A stretch of DNA of 64,000 bases from DAIOEK01 sp963708715 (GTDB lineage: Bacteria; Chloroflexota; Anaerolineae; Anaerolineales; Anaerolineaceae). A program made the position numbers and the translations under genes. Positions 16,775 through 24,881 of the stretch are shown here, piece by piece (position 1 is the stretch's first letter; each line of letters begins with the position of its first letter). The notes under the pieces were generated by a model. That model was not told where the DNA came from and searched no databases. It saw only the letters and a program-made list of their open reading frames with translations. Location: the NCBI GenBank assembly GCA_963708715.1, contig CAVPSU010000001.1, positions 1,240,001-1,304,000 on the forward strand. Direction: 5' to 3'.

Positions 16775-17314
16775 ATGGAAAGCCTTGATCCAGCGATATT
16801 TTCACAAGGAACGTTTCCACAGGAACCGCCGCGATCAGTCGAGTATGCAGGGTTTTTTCGCCGTTTTGGCGGATATATTATTGATAGCATCATTTTTAGC
16901 ATCATCACCGGGATCGCCTCACAAATCATCGGCGCGCTGATGGGTGCCAGCATCACACAGGTAGTGATGAATAGCGGCTTTGGTCCGGAAAGTACCGAGA
17001 TTCCACCTGAATTGATTAGCAGTTTTGGGGATCTTTTCTTTGTCTTGCTTGTCGTCAATTTCATCCTCGGCTGGTTGTATTTTGCCATCTTTGAAAGCTC
17101 CGGAATGCAAGCTACACCTGGTAAACGTCTTTTCGGAATGAAGGTCACTGACCTGGATGGCGATCAGATCAGTTTTGGTACTGCGACTGGTCGTTTCCTA
17201 GGAAAAATTATTTCCGGTGCCATATTACTCATCGGTTATCTAATGGCAGCCTTCACAGCAAAAAAACAAGCATTACATGATCTGATCGCTGGGACTTTGG
17301 TGGTGTTGCGTTAG
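16775..17314 (+). CDS. RDD family membrane protein
   Basis: A 179-residue RDD-domain protein. After about 25 cytoplasmic residues the sequence YAGFFRRFGGYIIDSIIF gives the first RDD helix with its Arg and Asp; a second helix follows around FFVLLVVNFILGWLYFAIFE, then the signature ATPGKRLFGMKVTDLDG, and a third helix around IISGAILLIGYLMAAF, ending KQALHDLIAGTLVV. RDD proteins are small membrane proteins of mostly unknown role; some move ions or compatible solutes. The ribosome-binding site GGAGGAAAG is excellent. It sits 18 bases before holA and nine after the DUF6391-like gene. Confidence 0.88.
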   Translation: MESLDPAIFSQGTFPQEPPRSVEYAGFFRRFGGYIIDSIIFSIITGIASQIIGALMGASITQVVMNSGFGPESTEIPPELISSFGDLFFVLLVVNFILGWLYFAIFESSGMQATPGKRLFGMKVTDLDGDQISFGTATGRFLGKIISGAILLIGYLMAAFTAKKQALHDLIAGTLVVLR

Positions 17315-17332
17315 TTTGCAGGCTGTTAACTT

Positions 17333-18406
17333 ATGACTGAATCCAAACCGAACATCCTTATCCTGCATGGTGATGATGAAATCGCCATGCAGCGATTTAT
17401 TTCCCAACAGGTCCATTCGTTGGGTGATTCCGCAATGGCTGATGCCAACACATCCAGGTTGGATGGAAAAACCAGTTCGGATGATGATCTATACAATACC
17501 GTGATGGCTACTCCATTTTTTAGTGATATGCGAATTGTCATACTGACCAACCCCCTCCATAGACTGGAAAATAAAAGAGCCGTTGATGAAACCAGCCAGG
17601 GCGGTGAAACGATAAAAATTAAAGATAGTCGCCAAAAATTTCTGCAGATTCTTGATAACCTGCCAGTAACGACCCAGTTGATCCTCGTTATTGAAGATCA
17701 TCAAAAATGGCGGACAGGTGGATACCAATGGGAATCGTTGACTGAGAAGCATTTCTTAATGAAGTGGGCAGCATCCAATAAAGAACATGTCACTATTCAT
17801 AGTTTTGCACTCCCCACCATGAGAGAGATGCCAAACTGGATCCAGAAGAAAACAAAAGAATTGGGTGGATCGATCGACCAGGCTGCTTCGGTGGAGTTGG
17901 GAGACTACGTTGGAACTGATACCCGTCTGGCTGTATTAGAAATCGATAAGTTAATTACATATGCCAATGGGCGCATAGTGACCAGGGACGATGTGATGAG
18001 TCTTTCGACCTCAGTGGTTTCCTTGCAAATATGGGATCTGACCGATGCCATTGGCGAAGGTAATCCGCGGAAAGCCCTTCAGATCTTTCACCAATTACTG
18101 GATACCCTAGACCTGAGGCAGGAAATTTTCCCCATGATCATCTGGCAATTTCGTCAGCTGCTGCTTGGATGTGAAGTAGTAAGCAACGGAGGTGGCGTTA
18201 CAGAACTGGTCCAGGATCTAAAGATAACGGATTTTCAGGCCAGGAAACTATTTCCACAGGCGCAAAAATTCAGATTATCTCAATTAAAACGAGCGTATCG
18301 AAAATTGATGAATATTGAAGAAGAAAGTAAAGGCGCCGCATTAAAACCGGGCAGCGGTGATCTGAGCGTTTTGATCGACCAACTTATTGTAGAGATAGCC
18401 GGTTAA
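17333..18406 (+). CDS. holA: DNA polymerase III subunit delta
   Basis: A 357-residue clamp-loader delta subunit, which opens the beta clamp. ILILHGDDEIAMQRFI at the N-terminus is the degenerate P-loop region of HolA; ILVIEDHQKW, the helical lid and the C-terminal collar domain (QIWDLTDAIGEGNPRKALQIFHQLL, then QFRQLLLGCEVV) are characteristic. The start has no clear ribosome-binding site, so translation may be coupled to the RDD gene 18 bases upstream. It converges with amrS with only two bases between the stops and no terminator between them. holB lies about 1.2 kb further on, so two clamp-loader genes flank amrS. Confidence 0.87.
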   Translation: MTESKPNILILHGDDEIAMQRFISQQVHSLGDSAMADANTSRLDGKTSSDDDLYNTVMATPFFSDMRIVILTNPLHRLENKRAVDETSQGGETIKIKDSRQKFLQILDNLPVTTQLILVIEDHQKWRTGGYQWESLTEKHFLMKWAASNKEHVTIHSFALPTMREMPNWIQKKTKELGGSIDQAASVELGDYVGTDTRLAVLEIDKLITYANGRIVTRDDVMSLSTSVVSLQIWDLTDAIGEGNPRKALQIFHQLLDTLDLRQEIFPMIIWQFRQLLLGCEVVSNGGGVTELVQDLKITDFQARKLFPQAQKFRLSQLKRAYRKLMNIEEESKGAALKPGSGDLSVLIDQLIVEIAG

Positions 18407-18408
18407 AT

Positions 18409-19521
18409 TTATCTCACCATCCAGGGAAAATCTGATTTACCAAGTTGCACTTTGGAAGGATCTGTCGTCCATACGCCGGCAATTTTGTAGTGGCAATCTG
18501 GGCAGGTACCAGCGCTCGTAAGATGGTACTCACTCAACTGATAGCCCGATCTGCCAATCAATAATTTGGCACAGGAAGGGCAATAGGTGTTTTCCATGGA
18601 GCCAACTCTACCCGGAAGGTTACCAGCATAGACGTAATGCAAACCGGCTTCCTGGCCTATATCTGCAGCAATCTGTAATTCACGCGCAACTGTTGACCGG
18701 CTGGCATACATCTTATAGTCAGGATGGAAACCAGTTACATGCCAGGGAATATCTGGGGAAATCGATCGGATGGCTCGAGCCGCGTCCCACAGTTCTTCGG
18801 GTGAATTGTTGTAGTCCGGAATTACCAGTGTCACCACTTCCACCCAAATTCCCAATTTGTGGGCGTGTGCGATGGAGTCAAGCACATTCGCTAATACCCC
18901 ACCCATTGACCTGTAATTTCGATCACGCATCGATTTGAGATCGATCTTATATCCATCCAAAACCGGCTTAAGATAATCCAGTGCCTCCGGTGTTGCGTAC
19001 CCATTGGAGATCATTACCGATCGTAATCCATTGATCTTTGCTACCGTAAAAATATCCCGCGCCCATTCGGCGGTTATGATCGGTTCGTTATATGAGCTGG
19101 CGATGACCTTCGCGTTTGCCTGCAATGCCAGCATTACGATCTCTTCAGGAGTGATCCGGTGGATCATTTCTGTGGTTGTTTCCAAATTTGGGTCACGCAA
19201 TACCTGGCTGGTATGCCAGTTTTGGCAGAAATCGCAATGGAAGTTGCAACCAAACATTCCGAAAGTAAGGGCATCTTCACCGGGGAGGAAATGACCGAAA
19301 GGTTTTTTCTCGATTGGATCTACAGCGATACCTGCCGTGTAACCCCAGGGAACGCGCAATGTTCCCTGCTCATTGAATCGAACTCCGCAAATCCCACGTT
19401 TACCGGGATTCAGGAAGCAGCGATGGGCGCAGGCAATACAGCGTAGGGTTCCGTCGCCGGTAAATTCAGCCAGGGTGCCATCGATGGTCATCTGGTCCAG
19501 TGACGATCTAATTTCCACCAT
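18409..19521 (-). CDS. amrS: AmmeMemoRadiSam system radical SAM enzyme
   Basis: A 370-residue radical SAM enzyme. The N-terminus has CIACAHRCFLNPGKRGICGVR, the pre-SAM Cys cluster of the AmrS/PflA-like group. The SAM cluster is CNFHCDFCQNW (Cx3Cx2C). VIASSYNEPIITAEW and VDGYKIDLKSM-like sequence follow, and a zinc-ribbon-like tail has CPSC and CPDC. The family is named for its frequent linkage with AMMECR1 and Memo proteins; neither is in this window, and the reaction is unknown. ATG 19521 is chosen over upstream starts because conserved sequence begins soon after it and TATAAT lies exactly six bases upstream. It is divergent from holB across 68 bases. Confidence 0.87.
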   Translation of the reverse strand: MVEIRSSLDQMTIDGTLAEFTGDGTLRCIACAHRCFLNPGKRGICGVRFNEQGTLRVPWGYTAGIAVDPIEKKPFGHFLPGEDALTFGMFGCNFHCDFCQNWHTSQVLRDPNLETTTEMIHRITPEEIVMLALQANAKVIASSYNEPIITAEWARDIFTVAKINGLRSVMISNGYATPEALDYLKPVLDGYKIDLKSMRDRNYRSMGGVLANVLDSIAHAHKLGIWVEVVTLVIPDYNNSPEELWDAARAIRSISPDIPWHVTGFHPDYKMYASRSTVARELQIAADIGQEAGLHYVYAGNLPGRVGSMENTYCPSCAKLLIGRSGYQLSEYHLTSAGTCPDCHYKIAGVWTTDPSKVQLGKSDFPWMVR

Positions 19522-19527
19522 GCATTG

Positions 19528-19533
19528 ATTATA
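19528..19533 (-). promoter_or_regulatory. -10 box of a leaderless promoter (amrS)
   Basis: Reading the minus strand, TATAAT is followed by CAATGC and then ATG 19521: a six-base gap. No ribosome-binding site is present. Confidence 0.6.
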
Positions 19534-19577
19534 CGACCGACCAGTGAATTGGAATGGGAGGTTTTGCGGATGTGGAT

Positions 19578-19583
19578 TAAAAT
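19578..19583 (+). promoter_or_regulatory. -10 box of a leaderless promoter (holB)
   Basis: TAAAAT is followed by AAGACC and then ATG 19590, again a six-base gap. With the amrS box it makes a 68-base region containing two divergent leaderless promoters. Confidence 0.5.
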
Positions 19584-19589
19584 AAGACC

Positions 19590-20660
19590 ATGGTATTAAA
19601 CCTCCCAGACTCAAAAGAAATTTCCAGCACACAATCGATCACTCAAAATTGGAAAATCTGTGGTCATCAATGGGCTGTCCACCTGCTCCGGGAACATTTA
19701 CGGCGAGGGCAAGCTCGCCACGCTTATCTGATGACAGGTCCGGAAGGGGTGGGGCGGAGGACTCTGTCTTTGCGGTTCATTCAGGCAATGAATTGCCCGA
19801 ATTCATCCGATAGTGGCGACCCTTGCCTGAAACCAGATTGCCGATCCTGCCGACAGATCGAGCTCATGCAGCATCCAGATCTCAAGGTTGTTCAGGTTCC
19901 TGACGGTAAAGCCGAGATTCCCATCGATTCGGTCCGCGAACTCCAGTCTTTTCTGATGCTCGCACCCTACGAAAGTCCGTATAAAGTTGGTTTATTGATC
20001 AATTTTCAAAGAGCTACCGTTCAAGCACAAAACGCACTTTTAAAGACCCTGGAAGAAACACCTGAACGCGCCAGGATCATCATTACCGCAGACAGCGTAG
20101 AAAATCTACTCCCGACGATCGTGTCTCGCTGCGAATTGATCCGACTACGTCCATTATCCCAGGGAATGGTGGCGGTTTCATTACAGGAACGACAGGACAT
20201 GGATGCGGAAAAATCGATCCTGTTGGATCATCTATCTGGAGGTAGGTACGGCTTTGCTGTTCGCCTCGCCAGTGATGAAGCGCGTCTTATCCGGCGGGTT
20301 GAAGATATCCAGGATCTGGTGCGGGTGATGAATGCGTCTCTGAAGGATCGATTCCAATATGTGGATCAACATTTTCCAAAACGGCTTGAACTCGCAATTC
20401 TGCGGCAACGAGCGAAGGAGACTATCTTGAACTGGCAGAGCCTCTTCCGAGATATACTCTTACACTCTTCAGGATCATCCTCTCCTTTGATGAATACTGA
20501 TTTTTCCAGCATTGTTGAAAGCCTCTCGAATAAAACTACACCCGAGGATGCTGAATTGTGGATCACTGGTTGCGATAACGCCCTCCGTCGGATTGAAGGC
20601 TATTGCGCAGTCCGTTTGACGATGGAGAATCTACTGATGGGCGAGCCGAATGTCAACTGA
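19590..20660 (+). CDS. holB: DNA polymerase III subunit delta prime
   Basis: A 356-residue clamp-loader delta-prime subunit. The P-loop is GPEGVGRRT with Arg in place of the catalytic Lys, as is normal for the non-hydrolysing delta-prime. A four-Cys zinc module follows (CPNSSDSGDPCLKPDCRSC), then SVRELQSFLMLAPYES, the ALLKTLEETPERARIII segment with the SRC motif VSRCELIRLRP, all typical. The C-terminal collar is divergent. The gene overlaps birA by 11 bases. No Shine-Dalgarno sequence precedes ATG 19590; the leaderless promoter at 19578 explains this. Confidence 0.88.
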   Translation: MVLNLPDSKEISSTQSITQNWKICGHQWAVHLLREHLRRGQARHAYLMTGPEGVGRRTLSLRFIQAMNCPNSSDSGDPCLKPDCRSCRQIELMQHPDLKVVQVPDGKAEIPIDSVRELQSFLMLAPYESPYKVGLLINFQRATVQAQNALLKTLEETPERARIIITADSVENLLPTIVSRCELIRLRPLSQGMVAVSLQERQDMDAEKSILLDHLSGGRYGFAVRLASDEARLIRRVEDIQDLVRVMNASLKDRFQYVDQHFPKRLELAILRQRAKETILNWQSLFRDILLHSSGSSSPLMNTDFSSIVESLSNKTTPEDAELWITGCDNALRRIEGYCAVRLTMENLLMGEPNVN

Positions 20661-21432
20661 GGTGCTGATCAGTTTGTTACAAGGCATGGCTCTGGGGTCG
20701 ATCCAATATCTTCCCAGCACAGAATCCACCAATGACGATGCTCATACCTGGATGGATCAGGGTGCGCCTGATATGTCGATTGTGATCGCCGATGAGCAGA
20801 CCAAAGGACGGGGACGATTTCACCGTAAATGGCATACCAATGCGGGAGCGGCGTTAGCCTGCAGCTTGATCGTCAGACCCATCGAACGGGAACGCAACTT
20901 ATTACACCTTTTCTCACCGATGACGGGAATTGCCGTAGCGTCGACTCTGGAAAAACTATACTCGATCCATCCGCAGATCAAATGGCCCAATGACGTCCTG
21001 TTATCTGGAAAAAAAGTGTGTGGAATACTCTCCGAAACAGCCTGGATCGGTGATGATCTGAGGGGGGTGGTGATCGGGACAGGGATAAATATCACTACTA
21101 AAGCTATTCCGCCTATGGAAGAGCTAACTTTTCCAGCCACATCTATCGAAACGGAAGCCGGTATTCCCGTGGATCGCTGGCAACTGTTGAGTGAATTCCT
21201 AACCCAGATGATCTTTTGGCGGTCTCAATTAGGCAGTGACCTGTTTTTTGATTTCTGGCGGGACCGATTAGCATTTCGCGGGGAAGAAGTGGAAATTCGG
21301 GGTGCCATGGGGCACGAGCTCGAAGGTGTTTTGGAGGGCATTGCAGAGAATGGCGATCTCCTCATCAGATCGTACCTGGGTCTGATTCCGGTAAAAGTAG
21401 GGGACGTTCATTTACGGTTGCGCCAGAAATAA
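20650..21432 (+). CDS. birA: Biotin--[acetyl-CoA-carboxylase] ligase, monofunctional
   Basis: A 260-residue biotin protein ligase that activates biotin to biotinyl-AMP and attaches it to carboxyl carrier proteins. Motifs: STESTNDDAHTWM at the start of the catalytic domain, DEQTKGRGRFHRKW with the GRGR biotin/AMP loop, ALACSLIVRP, IKWPNDVLLSGKKVCGIL with the catalytic Lys, and a small C-terminal SH3-like domain (GDVHLRLRQK). There is no N-terminal winged helix, so it is a ligase only and not a repressor of biotin genes. The start lies inside the end of holB. No other biotin genes are in the window. Confidence 0.92.
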   Translation: MSTEVLISLLQGMALGSIQYLPSTESTNDDAHTWMDQGAPDMSIVIADEQTKGRGRFHRKWHTNAGAALACSLIVRPIERERNLLHLFSPMTGIAVASTLEKLYSIHPQIKWPNDVLLSGKKVCGILSETAWIGDDLRGVVIGTGINITTKAIPPMEELTFPATSIETEAGIPVDRWQLLSEFLTQMIFWRSQLGSDLFFDFWRDRLAFRGEEVEIRGAMGHELEGVLEGIAENGDLLIRSYLGLIPVKVGDVHLRLRQK

Positions 21433-21473
21433 CTTGTGGTATATTGGTAAGAGTATAGGATGGGAGGGTCGTG

Positions 21474-21710
21474 ATGTACAATCAACCACCAGAAGAACAA
21501 CCCCAGGAATCACAGGATACATCTCCATTCTTTTCGATGGATCAGCCGGTATTCACCTCTGAAGAGAAAGAGGAAGGGAATATCGGGAAGAGACTATTGG
21601 GTTTGACTCCCGTCCAGCGTTTCGTGATCATGCTACTCATATTTATCATGACCTGTGTATTGGGTACCTTGTGTTTGCTCCTGACCGGCAAGATCGTCCT
21701 GCCAATGTAA
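21474..21710 (+). CDS. Small single-pass membrane protein of unknown function
   Basis: A 78-residue protein I do not recognise. Residues 1-40 are acidic and rich in Gln, Pro and Glu (QPPEEQPQESQD), presumably cytoplasmic and disordered; residues 52-76 form one strongly hydrophobic helix (FVIMLLIFIMTCVLGTLCLLL). ATG 21474 follows GGGAGGG by five bases, a very strong ribosome-binding site, so the protein is likely made in quantity. It is followed by a terminator at 21728. It may be the last gene of the holB-birA unit or have its own promoter (TATATTGGT region near 21440). Confidence 0.65.
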   Translation: MYNQPPEEQPQESQDTSPFFSMDQPVFTSEEKEEGNIGKRLLGLTPVQRFVIMLLIFIMTCVLGTLCLLLTGKIVLPM

Positions 21711-21727
21711 TGGTTTCAGATCTATGC

Positions 21728-21755
21728 AAAAGCGAGCGTCATGCTCGCTTTTTTA
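21728..21755 (+). terminator. Rho-independent terminator
   Basis: AAAAGCGAGC (21728-21737) and GCTCGCTTTT (21743-21752) form a 10-bp stem with a five-base loop and a T run. Confidence 0.93.
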
Positions 21756-21769
21756 TAGAGGAGGCAAGG

Positions 21770-21853
21770 ATGGGTGGATATAAAAAATTTCCACGATCGG
21801 GTGTGAGGCGACAGGGATTGCATTTGGGTTGCCAGCCGGATTGTCACCTCTAA
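21770..21853 (+). CDS. Possible 27-residue small protein
   Basis: ATG 21770 has a textbook GAGGAGG five bases upstream and opens a 27-codon frame (MGGYKKFPRSGVRRQG and so on, ending QPDCHL). It is basic and has two Cys. It starts 15 bases past a terminator, so it would need its own promoter, and none is clear. It could be a real small protein or the remnant of a longer gene. No homology is recognised. Confidence 0.3.
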   Translation: MGGYKKFPRSGVRRQGLHLGCQPDCHL

Positions 21854-21879
21854 GGGTAAAATTCTTTGACAATTTCATC

Positions 21880-22719
21880 CTACGGCTGACCGAAGATCAG
21901 CTTTATCCCGCCTTTATATTCCATCCCCGAATCCAACTTGCAGTTTGGAGGAGTTAGTTTCGTTGCTGTCTCGCCGCCATTGGCAAGTCTCAGATTGTAT
22001 ACCTGGTCGGGTTGCATTTCATAATCCGCGTACCCGGGATCGATCGAAGGTTTGAGACCGGTGTAAAAATGATCCTCGCCATCCTGCCAGGTCACAATGA
22101 CCTCCACGCCAGGGACAGGTTTTCCACTCTTATCGATCACGTAGACCTGTAATAGATTCATGATCTCCAGATCACATGGTCCCTTGCGGTCCTTCAAGAC
22201 ATACGGGTCTCCTGGAAGTTGAGGTAACGGTTCCAGGGTCGGGAAAACTACTTCCTCCGGCGTACTCACCTCTGACGTGGTCGTGGTTTCCGCAAGAGGT
22301 GGCAGCGTGGGAAATTCGGTCAATGTAGGGGTGATACTAACGGGTGTCACTGCCGAAGAAGGTGCCACCGTCAATTCTATCGGCTTTTCATTCATTGCGG
22401 CTGCCAGGAGTGCCAGTCCGCGAGCTTCCTGTGCCAACCCTCCTTGCGCTATCGTCTGCTGCGCCTGAGCGGTAAGAGTTTGAACAGGATCAGCATCCTT
22501 GAGCAATTCAAGGCGCGCCTTCGCCCGTCCTATATCACCGCGAGACTGGTAGGATGCGGCGATCAAACCCCGGTATATGTCTTTTTGCTTTGTTCCCAGC
22601 ATCGAAGGAGTGATATCCATAAATTCCACCGGGCTGATCAACAGGGATACCAGTAGCCCAGCCGCTAGACCGAGGATCAATCCGGTAACAATAAACAGGC
22701 AGCCTCCACGCTCTCTCAT
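21880..22719 (-). CDS. Membrane-anchored protein with a C-terminal beta-sandwich-like domain
   Basis: A 279-residue protein of unknown function. An N-terminal transmembrane anchor (CLFIVTGLILGLAAGLLVSLLI) is followed by a helical TPR-like stretch (YRGLIAASYQSRGDIGRAKARL), a Pro/Thr/Ser-rich spacer of about 60 residues, and a C-terminal domain with LLQVYVIDKSGKPVPGVEVIV, which resembles carboxypeptidase-regulatory or Ig-like beta-sandwich repeats. It overlaps the upstream gene by four bases (ATGA) and shares its anchor-plus-TPR layout with it. The pair follows hutU closely, but a role in histidine breakdown is not suggested by the sequence. Confidence 0.6.
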   Translation of the reverse strand: MRERGGCLFIVTGLILGLAAGLLVSLLISPVEFMDITPSMLGTKQKDIYRGLIAASYQSRGDIGRAKARLELLKDADPVQTLTAQAQQTIAQGGLAQEARGLALLAAAMNEKPIELTVAPSSAVTPVSITPTLTEFPTLPPLAETTTTSEVSTPEEVVFPTLEPLPQLPGDPYVLKDRKGPCDLEIMNLLQVYVIDKSGKPVPGVEVIVTWQDGEDHFYTGLKPSIDPGYADYEMQPDQVYNLRLANGGETATKLTPPNCKLDSGMEYKGGIKLIFGQP

Positions 22720-23084
22720 GGCGTGACTCCAGTGGGGGTATCTGTGGTTAGCGGAACTGGACCTTGCAAGCCTTGGATAAGGTTGCTGATAAGTTCCAGA
22801 TCGTTGATGGAATATCCCGCGGAACGGGCATAAGTGATGACAGCAGTGGTGATGTCCAGAGCCTGGCCGCTTTCCAATTGATCCAAACGGTCGATCGCCA
22901 ATTTGAGGTCACCGTCGCGATCGTACACTTCAGCAACCATCAAGACATAGTCGGCTTTGTAATCCTGTCTCAAAGACCGCAAGGGATTGGTAGATTCAAG
23001 GGATGGCTTCAGACCCCAGCCAGCATACAAGCCGAGTCCGGCGCCAACTAAAATCATTATGAAAAACAATACTTTTCGACCCAT
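22716..23084 (-). CDS. Small membrane-anchored TPR-like protein
   Basis: A 122-residue protein not assigned to a family. It has one N-terminal transmembrane helix (VLFFIMILVGAGLGLYAGW) and a short helical region (YKADYVLMVAEVYDRDGDLKLAIDRL) whose spacing resembles a single TPR. The same plan, including the sequence pattern around the tyrosine and the G-D-x-x-A-x-x-R-L turn, occurs in its downstream neighbour, so the two are probably diverged duplicates that interact. It begins seven bases after the hutU stop and overlaps its neighbour by four bases. Confidence 0.6.
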   Translation of the reverse strand: MGRKVLFFIMILVGAGLGLYAGWGLKPSLESTNPLRSLRQDYKADYVLMVAEVYDRDGDLKLAIDRLDQLESGQALDITTAVITYARSAGYSINDLELISNLIQGLQGPVPLTTDTPTGVTP

Positions 23085-23091
23085 GTAATTT

Positions 23092-24753
23092 TCAGTCGTT
23101 CACTTTTAACATTGGAATACGCACGCCACGCTCACGGGCGGCTTTGATCGCTTCCGGGTATCCGGCATCCGCGTGACGAACCACACCCATGCCAGGATCG
23201 GAGGTGAGCACACGCTGTAATCGGCGGGCAGCTTCGGGTGTCCCGTCAGCCACGATCACCTGACCGGCGTGCTGACTGTACCCGATTCCAACCCCACCGC
23301 CATGATGAAAACTCACCCAGGTAGCCCCGTTCACAGCATTGATCAACGCGTTTAAGATCGGCCAGTCACTGACCGCGTCTGTGCCATCCCGCATCGATTC
23401 AGTCTCGCGATTGGGGGAGGCAACCGACCCCGCATCAAGATGATCCCTGCCGATCACGATCGGCGCTTTGACAATTCCCTTTGCAACGAGGTCGTTGAAA
23501 GCCAAACCAGCTTTTGCCCTATCTCCATATCCCAGCCAGCAGATTCGAGCCGGCAGCCCCTGAAAAGGCACCTTTTCACGCGCCATCTTCAGCCAACGTT
23601 GGAGATGTTCATCTTCCGGGAACAAAGCGGCCACCGTTTCATCGGTTCGATAAATATCTTCCGGATCGCCGGATAGCGCCACCCAGCGGAACGGACCATT
23701 CCCCTCACAAAATAGCGGCCTAATGTAAGCCGGGACAAACCCGGGAAATTCAAAGGCATCGGTAACACCATAATCATATGCCCTTTGACGCAGGTTGTTG
23801 CCATAATCAAACACTTCTGCGCCTAGATGTTTGAAATCCAGCATGGCTCGCACGTGGGCAGCCATAGATTGGTACGACCGCTTTTCGTAGTCTCGCGGGT
23901 CAGATCTCCGTAGCTCGTCCGCTTGCTGTACGGTAAGTCCGGCTGGAACATACATCAGCACATCGTGAGCGGGTGTCTGATCCGTGACCACATCGGGGAT
24001 CACTCCCCTCAGGACCAGTTCCGGGTAGATCTCTGCCGCGTTGCCGATCAATCCGATCGATCGTGGCTCTCCCTTCCCGGTGAATTCCTCCACCAGGGTC
24101 ATGGCTTCTTCAAGGGTATCCACCACCATATCGATGTACCCGATCTCCTGCCGACGGCGAGCTCGCTCCGGGTCCACTTCCACCACCAGCCCAACCCCTT
24201 CATTCATGGTGATAGCCAATGGCTGCGCACCGCCCATCCCACCCAGTCCGGCGGTGAGGACAAATTTTCCTTTGAGGGATGACCAGCCTTTTTGTTTTGC
24301 CAGAGCCGAGAGGGTCTCATACGTGCCCTGCAGTATCCCCTGGGTTCCAATATAGATCCACGAGCCGGCTGTCATTTGTCCGTACATCATCAACCCGCGG
24401 GCAGATAAGTCGTCAAAATGTTCCTGGGTTGCCCAATGCGGCACCAGATTGGAGTTGGCGATCAACACCCGTGGCGCATCGGCATGGCTCTTGAAAATAG
24501 CTACCGGTTTTCCGGATTGGACCAACAGGGTTTCGTCGTTCTCTAAATTAATTAATGATTCAAGGATGGCGTCAAACGCGTCCCATGACCTGGCTGCTTT
24601 TCCCCTCCCGCCGTAGACCACCAATTCGAGTGGTTTTTCTGCCACTTCAGGATCCAGGTTATTCTGGATCATGCGGTAGACCGCTTCGGTTTGCCAGGAT
24701 TTACAGGTGAGGGTAGTTCCGCGCGGGGCGCGGACTGTGCGGGGATCACTCAT
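23092..24753 (-). CDS. hutU: Urocanate hydratase
   Basis: A 553-residue cytoplasmic NAD-dependent urocanase, which turns urocanate into imidazolonepropionate in histidine breakdown. Key features: LVVYGGRGKAARSWDAFD, the NAD-binding LTAGLGGMGGAQPLAITMN, DQTPAHDVLMYVPAG, LFCEGNGPFRWVALSGDPED, the catalytic Cys in RICWLGYGDR, and SFHHGGGVGIGYSQHAG. Length and order are normal and the enzyme should be active. CCCGAGGT precedes ATG 24753. No hutH, hutI or hutG lies nearby, so the pathway is either dispersed or incomplete. Confidence 0.96.
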   Translation of the reverse strand: MSDPRTVRAPRGTTLTCKSWQTEAVYRMIQNNLDPEVAEKPLELVVYGGRGKAARSWDAFDAILESLINLENDETLLVQSGKPVAIFKSHADAPRVLIANSNLVPHWATQEHFDDLSARGLMMYGQMTAGSWIYIGTQGILQGTYETLSALAKQKGWSSLKGKFVLTAGLGGMGGAQPLAITMNEGVGLVVEVDPERARRRQEIGYIDMVVDTLEEAMTLVEEFTGKGEPRSIGLIGNAAEIYPELVLRGVIPDVVTDQTPAHDVLMYVPAGLTVQQADELRRSDPRDYEKRSYQSMAAHVRAMLDFKHLGAEVFDYGNNLRQRAYDYGVTDAFEFPGFVPAYIRPLFCEGNGPFRWVALSGDPEDIYRTDETVAALFPEDEHLQRWLKMAREKVPFQGLPARICWLGYGDRAKAGLAFNDLVAKGIVKAPIVIGRDHLDAGSVASPNRETESMRDGTDAVSDWPILNALINAVNGATWVSFHHGGGVGIGYSQHAGQVIVADGTPEAARRLQRVLTSDPGMGVVRHADAGYPEAIKAARERGVRIPMLKVND

Positions 24754-24881
24754 AGGGGAATACCTCGGGTGTAAGGATCAGGTTAATTATATACGTAATT
24801 CGAGATCGTATTTTGGAAATTAACCAGCAACCAATCTATTGGATGACATATCTATCCTGCTATTAAGATAGCCGGTAATTG
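24754..24881. other. Gap between hutU and the SIR2 gene
   Basis: 128 bases, AT-rich, holding the hutU upstream region. A short inverted repeat GCTAT/ATAGC near 24861-24874 could be a weak terminator for the SIR2 gene. Nothing else is recognisable. Confidence 0.3.
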
